This document shows positions 1 to 10,084 of a DNA stretch of 64,000 nucleotides, one piece after another (the stretch's first letter is position 1; every line of letters starts with the position of its first letter). A program made the position numbers and the translations under genes. Source of the stretch: Paracoccus sp. TOH (GTDB taxonomy: Bacteria; Pseudomonadota; Alphaproteobacteria; Rhodobacterales; Rhodobacteraceae). Where the stretch lies: contig NZ_CP098361.1 of assembly GCF_030388245.1 (NCBI RefSeq), positions 426,001 through 490,000 of the forward strand, in the 5' to 3' direction. The notes beneath the pieces were generated by a model. It was not told the origin of the DNA. It made no database searches and saw only the letters and a program-made list of their open reading frames with translations.

Positions 1-1808
<1,808 letters not shown>

Positions 1809-1886
1809 TCCCCGGACCCGCATTCCCGCAACAACCGACACCTGCCCGGCGGCGGCGCCGGGCCGACTGATGGAGGAAGGATCCCA

Positions 1887-3293
1887 ATGACAGTCAAGGA
1901 CGTTCTGGATCTGATGAAGACGGAAGAGGTCGAATATGTCGACGTCCGCTTCACCGATCCCAAGGGCAAGCTGCAGCATGTGACGCTGGTCGCCGATCTG
2001 GTGGACGAGGACTTCTTCGAGGAAGGCTTCATGTTCGACGGCTCCTCGATCGCCGGCTGGAAATCCATCGACCAGTCCGACATGAAGCTGATGCCGGACG
2101 CCGCCTCGGCCTATATCGACCCGTTCTATGCCGAAAAGACGCTTTGCGTGCATTGCAACGTCGTCGAGCCCGACACCGGCGAGCCCTATGCCCGCGACCC
2201 GCGCGGCACGGCGCTGAAGGCCGAGGCCTATCTGAAATCCTCGGGCATCGGCGACACCGCCTATTTCGGTCCCGAGGCCGAGTTCTTCCTGTTCGACGAC
2301 GTGCGCTATTCGGTGACGCCGCAGAAGGTCTCCTTCGAGCTCGACTCGGTCGATGCCGCCTGGAACACCGACACCGTCTACGAGGACGGCAACCTTGCCC
2401 ATCGCGCGGCCCATAAGGGCGGCTATTTCCCGGTGAACCCGATCGACACAGCCCAGGACATCCGCGGCGAGATGCTGTCGACGATGAAGCGCATGGGCAT
2501 CAAGGTCGACAAGCACCACCACGAGGTCGCCACCTGCCAGCACGAGCTGGGCATGATCTTCGGCGGGCTGGTCGAACAGGCCGACAACATCCAGAAATAC
2601 AAATACGTCATCCACAACGTCGCCGCCGCCTATGGCAAGACGGTGACCTTCATGCCGAAGCCGATGAAGGGCGACAACGGTTCGGGCATGCATGTGAACA
2701 TGTCGATCTGGAAAGACGGCAAGCCGCTGTTCGCGGGCGACAAATACGCCGATCTTTCGCAAGAGGCGCTGTATTTCATCGGCGGCATCCTGAAGCACGC
2801 GAAAGCCCTGAACGCGCTGACCAACCCGGCGACGAACAGCTACAAGCGCCTGATCCCCGGCTTCGAGGCCCCGGTTCTGCGCGCCTATTCGGCCCGCAAC
2901 CGCTCGGGCTGCGTGCGTATTCCGTGGACGGAATCGCCCAAGGCCAAGCGCGTCGAGGCGCGTTTCCCCGATCCGGCCGCGAACCCCTATCTCGCCTTCG
3001 CGGCGCTGCTGATGGCCGGCCTCGACGGCATCAAGAACAAGATCGACCCCGGCCCGGCCTCGGACAAGGATCTCTACGACCTGCCGCCCGAGGAGCTGGC
3101 CGAGATCCCGACCGTCTGCGGCAGCCTGCGCGAGGCGCTGGAAGAGCTGGAAAAGGACATGGACTTCCTGCTCGCCGGCGACGTTTTCACCCGCGACCAG
3201 CTGGAAGGCTACATCAAGCTGAAATGGGAAGAGGTCTATGCCTATGAGCACACCCCGCATCCCATCGAATATGCGATGTATTACAGCTGCTGA
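1887..3293 (+). CDS. glnA: Type I glutamine synthetase
   Basis: This enzyme makes glutamine from glutamate, ammonia and ATP, the entry point of ammonium assimilation. At 468 residues it is the normal length for the dodecameric GSI-beta form. Visible signatures are [11 protein letters not shown] near residue 50, the [13 protein letters not shown] active-site strand near 130, [16 protein letters not shown] near 257 and [20 protein letters not shown] near 345. [11 protein letters not shown] holds the tyrosine (about residue 398) that GlnE adenylylates, so covalent regulation is expected. The start follows a strong GGAGGAAGG ribosome site. A perfect hairpin terminator lies 23 bp after the stop, ending the glnB-glnA unit. 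Confidence 0.98.
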   Translation: MTVKDVLDLMKTEEVEYVDVRFTDPKGKLQHVTLVADLVDEDFFEEGFMFDGSSIAGWKSIDQSDMKLMPDAASAYIDPFYAEKTLCVHCNVVEPDTGEPYARDPRGTALKAEAYLKSSGIGDTAYFGPEAEFFLFDDVRYSVTPQKVSFELDSVDAAWNTDTVYEDGNLAHRAAHKGGYFPVNPIDTAQDIRGEMLSTMKRMGIKVDKHHHEVATCQHELGMIFGGLVEQADNIQKYKYVIHNVAAAYGKTVTFMPKPMKGDNGSGMHVNMSIWKDGKPLFAGDKYADLSQEALYFIGGILKHAKALNALTNPATNSYKRLIPGFEAPVLRAYSARNRSGCVRIPWTESPKAKRVEARFPDPAANPYLAFAALLMAGLDGIKNKIDPGPASDKDLYDLPPEELAEIPTVCGSLREALEELEKDMDFLLAGDVFTRDQLEGYIKLKWEEVYAYEHTPHPIEYAMYYSC

Positions 3294-3316
3294 TCCGCAG
3301 CCGCGACAATGACGGA

Positions 3317-3338
3317 AAGCCGCCCCTCGGGGCGGCTT
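3317..3338 (+). terminator. Intrinsic terminator of glnBA
   Basis: AAGCCGCCCC, a 2-nt loop and GGGGCGGCTT form a perfect 10-bp stem starting 23 bp after the glnA stop. The right arm ends in TT and only TCTCC follows, so the U tract is poor, as is common in very GC-rich genomes. Confidence 0.8.
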
Positions 3339-3556
3339 CTCCATGGCCGGCAGGCCCGGCACGGCTTGCCCTCGCCCCGAGCGGCTGCGGCGCGTCCCCC
3401 CTTTCGGTCGGAGCGGGGAAGGCGACCGCCCGTGCCGGGCCCAGGCTGCGCGCACCCCGCGCCCTTCTCCCCGGCTCTCCGTGTTTCCGGACACGTTCCG
3501 GCCGCGCCCGGCCCCGCGGCGCGGACCCGCTCACGCCGGCCGTCGTCAGACGCCCT

Positions 3557-3586
3557 GTGTACGCCCGGTGTACGCCCGCTGTACGC
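3557..3586 (+). promoter_or_regulatory. Three-unit GTGTACGC array, 11-bp period, upstream of purB
   Basis: The 8-mers GTGTACGC (3557), GTGTACGC (3568) and CTGTACGC (3579) repeat every 11 bp in the 406-bp gap between glnA and purB, 143 to 114 bp before the purB ATG. A matching array lies upstream of murB (35179-35208) in the same orientation relative to its gene. One repeat per helical turn suggests a protein-binding array. I do not know its regulator. The rest of the gap holds the glnA terminator and a GCCGCA/TGCGGC dyad (3633-3653) in the presumed purB leader. I see no gene in it. Confidence 0.55.
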
Positions 3587-3699
3587 CCGGCGATGGAAGA
3601 TTTGCGACAGCCCCTTCCCGCCGCCCCGGACCGCCGCACCCTTTGGTTGCGGCCTCGGGGGCAAGCCGCTAAAAGCCCCGCAAACCCAAGGAGCTTCCG

Positions 3700-5016
3700 A
3701 TGATCCCGCGCTATGCCCGCCCCGAAATGGTCGCCATCTGGTCGCCCGAGACCAAGTTCCGCATCTGGTACGAGATCGAGGCCCATGCCTGCGACGCCCA
3801 GGCCGATCTGGGGGTGATCCCGCGCGAGAATGCCGAGGCGGTCTGGAAGGCCAGGGATGTCGAGTTCGACGTCGCCCGCATCGACGAAATCGAGGCGGTG
3901 ACCAAGCATGACGTCATCGCCTTCCTGACCCATCTGGCCGAGCATATCGGCGCCGAGGAGGCGCGTTTCGTCCACCAGGGCATGACCAGCTCGGACGTGC
4001 TGGACACCACGCTGAACGTGCAGCTGGTGCGCGCCGCCGACATCCTGCTGGCCGACATGGACAAGGTGCTGGCCGCGCTGAAGAAACGCGCCTTCGAGCA
4101 CAAGGACACCGTCCGCATCGGCCGCAGCCACGGCATCCATGCCGAGCCGACCACCATGGGCCTGACCTTCGCCCGCTTCTACGCCGAGATGGCCCGCGGC
4201 CGCGAACGGCTGGAACGCGCCCGCGAGGAAGTCGCGACCGGCGCCATCTCGGGCGCGGTCGGCACCTTCGCCAATATCGACCCGGCGGTCGAGGAGCATG
4301 TCTGCGCGAAAATGGGCCTGCGCCCCGAGCCGATCTCGACCCAGGTCATCCCGCGCGACCGCCATGCGATGTTCTTCGCCACGCTGGGCGTGATCGCCAG
4401 CTCGATCGAGAACATCGCCGTCGAGATCCGCCACATGCAGCGCACCGAGGTGCTCGAGGCCGAGGAATATTTCAGCCCCGGCCAGAAGGGCAGCTCGGCC
4501 ATGCCGCACAAACGGAACCCGGTGCTGACTGAGAACCTGACCGGCCTGGCCCGGCTGGTGCGCATGGCGGTGGTGCCGGCGATGGAGAACGTGGCGCTCT
4601 GGCACGAGCGCGACATCAGCCATTCCTCGGTCGAGCGCGGCATCGCCCCCGATGCGACGATCACCCTGGACTTCGCCCTGAACCGCCTGGCGGGGGTGAT
4701 CGAAAAGCTGGTGGTCTATCCCGAGAACATGTTGAAGAACATGAACAAGTTCAAGGGTCTGGTCATGTCGCAGCGGGTGCTTCTGGCCCTGACCCAGGCG
4801 GGTGTGTCGCGCGAGGACGCCTATCGCCTGGTGCAGCGCAACGCCATGAAGGTCTGGGAACAGGGCGCCGATTTCAAGACCGAGCTGCTGGGCGATGCCG
4901 AAGTCACCGCCGCGCTCTCGCCCGCCGAGATCGAGGAGAAGTTCGACCTCGGCTATCACACCAAGCATGTGGACACGATTTTCGCCCGCGTCTTCGGCGG
5001 GTCCGGCGCGCGTTAA
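3700..5016 (+). CDS. purB: Adenylosuccinate lyase
   Basis: This enzyme cleaves fumarate from SAICAR and from adenylosuccinate, two steps of AMP synthesis. The 438-residue protein begins MIPRYARPEMVAIWSPETKF, as in short bacterial PurB. It has FVHQGMTSSDVLDT near residue 88, GRSHGIHAEPTTMG near 142 and the fumarase/aspartase superfamily signature GSSAMPHKRNPVL near 264, which contains the mobile catalytic serine loop. AAGGAGC sits 7 bp before ATG 3700. It is transcribed alone between the glnA terminator and the FliG-like gene, with the GTGTACGC array upstream. Confidence 0.97.
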   Translation: MIPRYARPEMVAIWSPETKFRIWYEIEAHACDAQADLGVIPRENAEAVWKARDVEFDVARIDEIEAVTKHDVIAFLTHLAEHIGAEEARFVHQGMTSSDVLDTTLNVQLVRAADILLADMDKVLAALKKRAFEHKDTVRIGRSHGIHAEPTTMGLTFARFYAEMARGRERLERAREEVATGAISGAVGTFANIDPAVEEHVCAKMGLRPEPISTQVIPRDRHAMFFATLGVIASSIENIAVEIRHMQRTEVLEAEEYFSPGQKGSSAMPHKRNPVLTENLTGLARLVRMAVVPAMENVALWHERDISHSSVERGIAPDATITLDFALNRLAGVIEKLVVYPENMLKNMNKFKGLVMSQRVLLALTQAGVSREDAYRLVQRNAMKVWEQGADFKTELLGDAEVTAALSPAEIEEKFDLGYHTKHVDTIFARVFGGSGAR

Positions 5017-5040
5017 CCGGACCTTCGCCTTTTCCTGCCA

Positions 5041-5075
5041 GATTGCCCCCAAGGACGGATGAATCGGGGGCAATC
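5041..5075 (+). promoter_or_regulatory. Hairpin enclosing the ribosome site and start of the FliG-like gene
   Basis: GATTGCCCCC (5041-5050) and GGGGGCAATC (5066-5075) are perfect 10-bp inverted repeats with a 15-nt loop. The loop contains AAGGACGG and ATG 5059. A second in-frame ATG (5077) starts 1 bp after the stem. It could be a translational control hairpin or a DNA-level operator. Confidence 0.5.
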
Positions 5076-6129
5076 CATGGGCGTTCCGGCGATCGGGGGG
5101 GCGGGGCTGACCGCCCGGCAGAAGGCGGCGGTGATCGTGCGGCTGGTGCTGGCCGAGGGCGAGGATATCGACCTCGCCCGGCTGCCGCCCGGGCTGCAGA
5201 CCGACCTGGCCCAGGAAATGGCGCTGATGGGCGTCATCGACCGCGAGACCCGCAACGCCATCGTGGCCGAATTCTGCGACCGGCTGGAAGCGGTGGGCCT
5301 GTCCTTTCCCGGCGACATCGACGGCACGCTGGACCTGCTCGACGGCCATCTCTCGCCCGACACCAGCGACCGGCTGCGGCGCATGGCGGCGCTGAACGGC
5401 GCCGGCGACCCCTGGGACCGCATCGCCGCGATGGGGCCGGCGCTGCTGGCCGAGCTGGCGCGGACCGAGGCGGTCGAGATCGCGGCGGTGATGTTCTCCA
5501 AGCTGCCGGTGCCGCGCGCGGCCGAAGTCTTCGGCCTGCTCGACCCCGCCCTGGCGCGGCGGATCGCCTATGCCATGTCGCTGACCGGCGGCATCGAGGC
5601 CGAGGCGCTGCGGCGCATCGGCAAGGCGCTGATCCAGGCCGCCGATGCGGTGCCGCAGCCGCCGCTGCAGGGCAAGGCCGGCGAAAAGGTCGGGGCGATC
5701 CTGAACTTCTCGCCCTCGTCCATGCGCGACAGCGTGCTGGCCGGATTGGACGATGACGACGCCGCCTTCGCCGGCGAGGTGCGCAAGACCATCTTCACCT
5801 GGGCCCACATCCCCCACCGCATCGACCCGCGCGACATCGCCCGCGTCACGCGCGAGACGGACAATGCCGTGCTGCTCAAGGCGCTGGCCGGCGCCAAGGG
5901 GGAGGCACGCGAGACCGTGGAATTCCTGCTGGGCGGCATCTCCTCGCGCCTGGCCGAGTCGATGCGCGAGGAAATGGAAGCACTCGGCAAGATCTCGACC
6001 CGCGATGCCGAGGAGGCGATGGACGAGGTGGTCGCCACCATCCGCCGCATGGAGGCCGCGGGCGACCTGTTCCTGATCGCCCCGGAGCTCGAGGAGGACG
6101 GGGAGGCGGGCGAGGAGACGCCCGGCTAG
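5059..6129 (+). CDS. Orphan FliG-like protein (flagellar motor switch family)
   Basis: The 356-residue protein has the FliG three-domain order. LTARQKAAVIVRLV near residue 17 resembles FliG_N. A middle domain includes LAELARTEAVEIAAVMFSKL. The C-terminal part (about residues 250-345) runs FTWAHIPHRIDPRDIARV, SRLAESMREEMEALGKI and DAEEAMDEVVATIRRMEAAG, closely matching the FliG C domain that meets the motor. The EHPQ motif expected in the middle domain reads EAVE here, so the usual FliM-binding surface is altered. No other flagellar gene is in the window. It may be a divergent or repurposed FliG, and a working motor role is doubtful. Start 5077 is an alternative. Confidence 0.75.
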   Translation: MNRGQSMGVPAIGGAGLTARQKAAVIVRLVLAEGEDIDLARLPPGLQTDLAQEMALMGVIDRETRNAIVAEFCDRLEAVGLSFPGDIDGTLDLLDGHLSPDTSDRLRRMAALNGAGDPWDRIAAMGPALLAELARTEAVEIAAVMFSKLPVPRAAEVFGLLDPALARRIAYAMSLTGGIEAEALRRIGKALIQAADAVPQPPLQGKAGEKVGAILNFSPSSMRDSVLAGLDDDDAAFAGEVRKTIFTWAHIPHRIDPRDIARVTRETDNAVLLKALAGAKGEARETVEFLLGGISSRLAESMREEMEALGKISTRDAEEAMDEVVATIRRMEAAGDLFLIAPELEEDGEAGEETPG

Positions 6130-6244
6130 ACCGGGCGCCGGGACAGGGCCTTGCCTGCAGCGCGGCTCTGCCCTAGCACTCTGGCCGAAGCGCGCGCCCT
6201 GGCCGCGCGACGGGCCGCTTGAAGCCGGGCTACGGGAAAGAGGC

Positions 6245-6388
6245 ATGACAAATCAGATCGCCATCGTGCTGGGCCTGCTGATCCTGGGGCTTTTCGTCGC
6301 AGACGCCCTGTTCCTGCACTGGGGCATGCCGCTTTTCCTGGGCAAGCAATTCGCCGGGTTGATCGAATATCTCAGTTTCTGGCGCTAG
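6245..6388 (+). CDS. Small hydrophobic protein upstream of gap, 47 aa
   Basis: Reading from ATG 6245 gives 47 residues: MTNQIAIVLGLLILGLFVAD, then a segment ending LIEYLSFWR. Residues 4-20 form one transmembrane helix. The AAAGAGG ribosome site is well placed, 3 bp before the ATG. From memory, a similar small membrane protein often precedes gap in Rhodobacteraceae and is sometimes mislabelled as GAPDH; it has no GAPDH motif. Function unknown. The 234 bp from here to gap contain no further gene that I can support. Confidence 0.7.
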   Translation: MTNQIAIVLGLLILGLFVADALFLHWGMPLFLGKQFAGLIEYLSFWR

Positions 6389-6622
6389 GCTTCGGGGCGG
6401 CCCCGCCCCTCTCGATTCGCCGGCAGAACGGCTGGCCTGAAGGCACGGGGCTGGCCGATCTTGGTCGGCGACGGCCCGCATGGGGTCGGGCCCCGCCGGC
6501 TTGCGTCGCTAACATGCGATTTTCGGCGCTGTTTCGGTCGCAGCCGGTTTCAGGCATTTGCATTCCCCCGACGATGCGGGCTATTTGCACCGCGAAACTT
6601 CATCAGCGGCGGAGGAACCCCC

Positions 6623-7624
6623 ATGGCTGTCAAGGTGGCGATCAACGGCTTTGGTCGTATCGGTCGGAACGTGCTGCGCGCGATCATCGAATCGGGGCGC
6701 AATGATATCGAGGTCGTGGCGATCAACGACCTGGGCCCGGTCGAAACCAACGCGCATCTGCTGCGCTACGACTCGGTCCATGGCCGCTTTCCCGCCAAGG
6801 TGACGGTCTCGGGCGACTCGATCGACGTCGGCCGCGGCCCGATCAAGGTCACCGCCATCCGCAACCCGGCCGAACTGCCCTGGGGCGATATCGACGTCAT
6901 CATGGAATGCACCGGCATCTTCACCTCGAAGGACAAGGTGCAGCCGCATCTGTCGACCGGCGCCAAGCGCGTGCTGATCTCGGCCCCCGGCGACAATGCC
7001 GACAAGACCATCGTTTTCGGCGTGAACCACGACACGCTGACCAAGGACGACATCGTCGTCTCGAACGCCAGCTGCACCACCAACTGCCTGTCGCCGGTCG
7101 CCAAGGTGCTCAATGACAGCATCGGCATCGCCCGCGGCTTCATGACCACCATCCACAGCTATACCGGCGACCAGCCGACGCTGGACACCATGCACAAGGA
7201 CTTGTACCGCGCCCGCGCCGCGGCGCTGTCGATGATCCCGACCTCGACCGGTGCCGCCAAGGCCGTCGGCCTGGTGCTGCCCGAGCTCAAGGGCCGGCTG
7301 GACGGCGTCGCCATCCGCGTGCCGACCCCCAACGTCTCGGTGGTGGACCTGGTGTTCGAAGCCAAGCGCGACACCTCGGTCGAGGAGATCAACGCCGCGA
7401 TCAAGGCCGCCGCCGACGGCCCGCTCAAGGGCATCCTGGGCTATACCGACGAGCCGCTGGTCTCCTCGGACTTCAACCACGACAGCCACAGCTCGGTCTT
7501 CCACATGGACCAGACAAAGGTGATGGAGGGCAAGCTGGTCCGCATCCTCAGCTGGTACGACAACGAATGGGGCTTCTCGAACCGCATGGCCGACACCGCC
7601 GTGGCGATGGGCAAGCTGATCTGA
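6623..7624 (+). CDS. gap: Glyceraldehyde-3-phosphate dehydrogenase, type I
   Basis: This enzyme oxidises glyceraldehyde-3-phosphate to 1,3-bisphosphoglycerate with NAD. The 333-residue protein starts [20 protein letters not shown] (Rossmann GxGxxG). It has [12 protein letters not shown] with catalytic Cys151, [11 protein letters not shown] with the activating histidine about 26 residues later, and a C-terminal [22 protein letters not shown] lies 6 bp before ATG 6623. The frame stays open upstream to 6461, but that extension has no GAPDH similarity. It is monocistronic: an excellent hairpin follows 25 bp after the stop. Confidence 0.97.
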   Translation: MAVKVAINGFGRIGRNVLRAIIESGRNDIEVVAINDLGPVETNAHLLRYDSVHGRFPAKVTVSGDSIDVGRGPIKVTAIRNPAELPWGDIDVIMECTGIFTSKDKVQPHLSTGAKRVLISAPGDNADKTIVFGVNHDTLTKDDIVVSNASCTTNCLSPVAKVLNDSIGIARGFMTTIHSYTGDQPTLDTMHKDLYRARAAALSMIPTSTGAAKAVGLVLPELKGRLDGVAIRVPTPNVSVVDLVFEAKRDTSVEEINAAIKAAADGPLKGILGYTDEPLVSSDFNHDSHSSVFHMDQTKVMEGKLVRILSWYDNEWGFSNRMADTAVAMGKLI

Positions 7625-7649
7625 ACCCATCCCAGCAAGCGATAACGGA

Positions 7650-7672
7650 AACGCGCCCCAACGGGGCGCGTT
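7650..7672 (+). terminator. Intrinsic terminator of gap
   Basis: AACGCGCCCC, loop AAC and GGGGCGCGTT make a perfect 10-bp stem followed by TT, 25 bp after the gap stop. The convergent gene ends at 7703, so it may serve both directions. Confidence 0.85.
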
Positions 7673-7702
7673 TTCCATTCGGGCGCTCCTGACCGAGGCG
7701 GG

Positions 7703-8011
7703 CTATTTCGACAGGCGCCGCACATTCGCCCGGGTGCGCTTGCGATAGGGCCGCAGCGCCGCCGCCATCACCCTGTCGGCGCGCGCGCCGCGCCCTGCCG
7801 CGCGCAGCGCGGCATGCAAAGCCTCGGTCGCGGCATCGGCCTTTTCGACCACCATGCGCTGCGGCTCCGAGGCATCCTGTCGCAGGATCCCCATCATGCC
7901 GGCGGTGCGCAACGCGATGACCATCTGCGATTCCCAGGCCATGTGGGCCATCTGCTGCCAAAGCAGCAGCGGCGCCTGCATGGCCGAAAAATTCATCATT
8001 CCGAAGCCCAT
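7703..8011 (-). CDS. Small conserved alphaproteobacterial protein of unknown function
   Basis: The 102-residue product starts MGFGMMNFSAMQAPLLLWQQ, continues through a Met- and Ala-rich helical stretch with SEPQRMVVEKADAATEAL near residue 55, and ends KRTRANVRRLSK with a basic tail. The helical core plus basic tail recalls a small family often annotated without good reason as antifreeze protein or ABC transporter in Rhodobacteraceae; this is recognition from memory. AAGGGA sits 9 bp before ATG 8011, which decides the start. The frame is open further upstream, but that part is low in coding character. It is divergent from pyrC with 127 bp between. Confidence 0.65.
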   Translation of the reverse strand: MGFGMMNFSAMQAPLLLWQQMAHMAWESQMVIALRTAGMMGILRQDASEPQRMVVEKADAATEALHAALRAAGRGARADRVMAAALRPYRKRTRANVRRLSK

Positions 8012-8138
8012 TCCGAATTCCCTTCGCACGTCGAGCAGGCAAGCAGGCTGCGCCCATGATACAGGAATGCCAAGCGCTTCTTTGGTACAAGTGATTGCGC
8101 TATGGCCTTGATGCCGCACCCGGTATACAGGGGAAATC

Positions 8139-9182
8139 ATGACCAAATCCGTAACGCTCCGACGTCCCGACGACTGGCACCTGCACCTGCGCGACGGCAC
8201 CATGCTGCAGGCAGTGGCTTCATTTTCCGGCCATTTCGGCCGGGCGATCATCATGCCGAACCTGGTGCCGCCGGTGGTGACCGGGGCGCAGGCCGCAGCC
8301 TATCGCGACCGGATCCGCGCCGCCCTGGGCCCGGAAGTGACGTTGCGTCCGTTGATGACGCTCTATCTGACCGAAACCACCGATCCGGCCGATGTGCTGG
8401 CCGCCCATGCCCAGGGAATCATCTCGGCGGTCAAGCTCTACCCGGCCGGGGCGACCACCAATTCGGCCTCGGGCGTGCGCGATTTCGACAAGGTTCGCCC
8501 GGTATTCGAGGCCATGGCCGGGGCCGGCATCCCGCTGTGCTTCCATGGCGAGGTCACCGATCCGGCGGTGGACATCTTCGACCGCGAGGCGGTGTTCATC
8601 GACCGCGTCCTGGATCCGATCCGCCGCGCCACACCCGGCCTACGCGTGGTGATGGAACATATCACCACCGCGGACGGGGTGGATTACGTCGCGGCCAACA
8701 CCGACATCGGCGCGACCATCACCACCCATCATCTGGTCATCAACCGCAACCATATCCTGGCGGGCGGCATCCGGCCGCATTACTATTGCCTGCCGGTCGC
8801 CAAGCGCGAAACCCATCGCCTGGCGCTGCGCAAGGCGGCAACCTCGGGCGATGCGCGCTTCTTCCTCGGCACCGACTCGGCGCCGCACCCGGACCGCGCC
8901 AAGGAATCGGCCTGCGGCTGCGCCGGCTGCTTCACCGCGCCGAACACCATGTCGATCCTGGCGCAGGTCTTCGAGGAGGAGGGCGCGCTCGACCGGCTCG
9001 AGGCCTTCACCGCGCTGAACGGCGCCGGCTTCTACCGCATGGAGCCGAACCCGGACCGCATCCGGCTGGTGAAACGCGACACGCCCGCCGCCTACCCGAC
9101 CCATATTCCCGCCGGCGACGAGACCGTCACCGTCTTCGATCCCGGCTTTCCGCTTTACTGGCATGTCGAGGATCCCGCATGA
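8139..9182 (+). CDS. pyrC: Dihydroorotase, class II homodimeric type
   Basis: This enzyme closes carbamoyl-aspartate to dihydroorotate in pyrimidine synthesis. The 347-residue protein has the zinc-binding [10 protein letters not shown] at residues 11-20, [10 protein letters not shown] near 39, [17 protein letters not shown] with the lysine (about 102) that is carbamylated to bridge the zincs, [24 protein letters not shown] and the catalytic [10 protein letters not shown] near 245. This is the E. coli PyrC type rather than the class I allantoinase-like type. GGGGAAA precedes ATG 8139. Its stop overlaps the pyrE start (ATGA), giving a pyrC-pyrE operon. Confidence 0.97.
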   Translation: MTKSVTLRRPDDWHLHLRDGTMLQAVASFSGHFGRAIIMPNLVPPVVTGAQAAAYRDRIRAALGPEVTLRPLMTLYLTETTDPADVLAAHAQGIISAVKLYPAGATTNSASGVRDFDKVRPVFEAMAGAGIPLCFHGEVTDPAVDIFDREAVFIDRVLDPIRRATPGLRVVMEHITTADGVDYVAANTDIGATITTHHLVINRNHILAGGIRPHYYCLPVAKRETHRLALRKAATSGDARFFLGTDSAPHPDRAKESACGCAGCFTAPNTMSILAQVFEEEGALDRLEAFTALNGAGFYRMEPNPDRIRLVKRDTPAAYPTHIPAGDETVTVFDPGFPLYWHVEDPA

Positions 9183-9850
9183 CCCTGCCCTTCCCCCCGC
9201 GCGAGGAAATCGCCCGCCTGACCGCCCGCATGCTGCTGGAGATCAAGGCGGTGCATTTCAACGCGGCCGAGCCCTATACCTATGCGTCGGGCCTCAAGGG
9301 GCCGACCTATATCGACTGCCGCAAGCTGATCTCCTATCCGCGCATCCGCTCGACGCTGATGGATTTCCTGTCGGCCACCGTGCTGCGCGACGCGGGCTTT
9401 GACGCCTTCGACAATATTGCCGGCGGCGAAACGGCGGGCATCCCCTTCGCGGCGCTGGTCGCCGAACGGCTGGAACTGCCGATGACCTATGTGCGCAAGA
9501 AGCCCAAGGGCTATGGCCGCAATGCCCGTATCGAAGGCGCGATGACCGAGGGCCAGCGCGTGCTGCTGGTCGAGGACCTGACCACCGACGGCGGCTCGAA
9601 GCTGAGCTTCGTCGACGCGATCCGCGAGACCGGCGCGACCTGCGGCCATACCGCGGTGATCTTCTATTACGGCATCTTCCCGGAAACCACGCAGCGCCTG
9701 GCCGACCATGGCGTGCGGCTGCATCATCTTTGCACCTGGTGGGACGTGCTGGCCGAGGCCAAGGCCCAGGGCTTCTACGACGAGGCGACGCTTTCCGAGG
9801 TCGAGAGCTTCCTGACCGATCCGCGCGCCTGGCAGGCGGCGCATCCCTGA
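9179..9850 (+). CDS. pyrE: Orotate phosphoribosyltransferase
   Basis: This enzyme adds ribose-5-phosphate from PRPP to orotate, giving OMP. The 223-residue product starts at the ATG in the ATGA overlap with pyrC. It has [16 protein letters not shown] near residue 39, [17 protein letters not shown] near 104 (catalytic lysine loop) and the PRPP motif [13 protein letters not shown] near 126. The longer open frame upstream is in the pyrC region and is not used. A T-tailed hairpin 11 bp after the stop ends the operon. Confidence 0.97.
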   Translation: MTLPFPPREEIARLTARMLLEIKAVHFNAAEPYTYASGLKGPTYIDCRKLISYPRIRSTLMDFLSATVLRDAGFDAFDNIAGGETAGIPFAALVAERLELPMTYVRKKPKGYGRNARIEGAMTEGQRVLLVEDLTTDGGSKLSFVDAIRETGATCGHTAVIFYYGIFPETTQRLADHGVRLHHLCTWWDVLAEAKAQGFYDEATLSEVESFLTDPRAWQAAHP

Positions 9851-9861
9851 CCCGGCCCCGG

Positions 9862-9902
9862 CCTGCGGGCGCCTCGCCCGGCCGCCCGGCCGCAGGGTTT
9901 TT
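9862..9902 (+). terminator. Probable intrinsic terminator of pyrCE
   Basis: CCTGCGG (9862-9868) pairs with CCGCAGG (9890-9896) around a GC-rich loop, and a TTTTT run follows at 9898-9902. It lies 11 bp after the pyrE stop. Confidence 0.65.
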
Positions 9903-9950
9903 GGGCAACGAAGAAGGCGGAGAACCGCGCGTCCTTCTCTGTTGCCCAAA
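9900..9950. repeat. Extragenic inverted repeat, REP-like
   Basis: TTTGGGCAAC (9900-9909) and GTTGCCCAAA (9941-9950) are perfect 10-bp inverted repeats, with an inner AGAAGG/CCTTCT pair. Elements of this look recur between genes in Rhodobacteraceae in my recollection. No second copy was found in this window. Confidence 0.45.
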
Positions 9951-10000
9951 TACCCCTGCCGCCCTTGCCACCAATGCAGGCGCGGCATTCTGCCCACAGC

Positions 10001-10048
10001 TTATCCACAGCATATCCCGATGGACCCCGGGGCGCATAAGGTGGATAA
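10001..10048. promoter_or_regulatory. Two inverted DnaA boxes upstream of dnaB
   Basis: TTATCCACA (10001-10009) is a perfect consensus DnaA box. GGTGGATAA (10040-10048) is an 8/9 box on the other strand (TTATCCACC). They face each other 75 and 37 bp before the dnaB ATG, where DnaA could control dnaB expression. Confidence 0.7.
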
Positions 10049-10084
10049 CGGCCCCCAGCCGAGTCGAAGGTCGGAGACAAGGGG

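Noticed and set aside
3557..3586. CRISPR array or tandem-repeat locus
   Set aside because: Units are 8 bp with 3-bp spacers, only three copies, and no cas genes are present; this is a regulatory-scale repeat.
3214..6246. A 1010-codon open frame on the minus strand opposite purB and the FliG-like gene
   Set aside because: It lies antisense to two clearly recognisable genes, has no family motifs and is an artefact of high G+C codon bias. Similar antisense frames opposite glnA, gap, mmsA, dld and parA were also discarded.
6245..6388. Fragment of glyceraldehyde-3-phosphate dehydrogenase
   Set aside because: The peptide is a hydrophobic single-helix protein with no Rossmann or Cys motif; the true gap is complete downstream.
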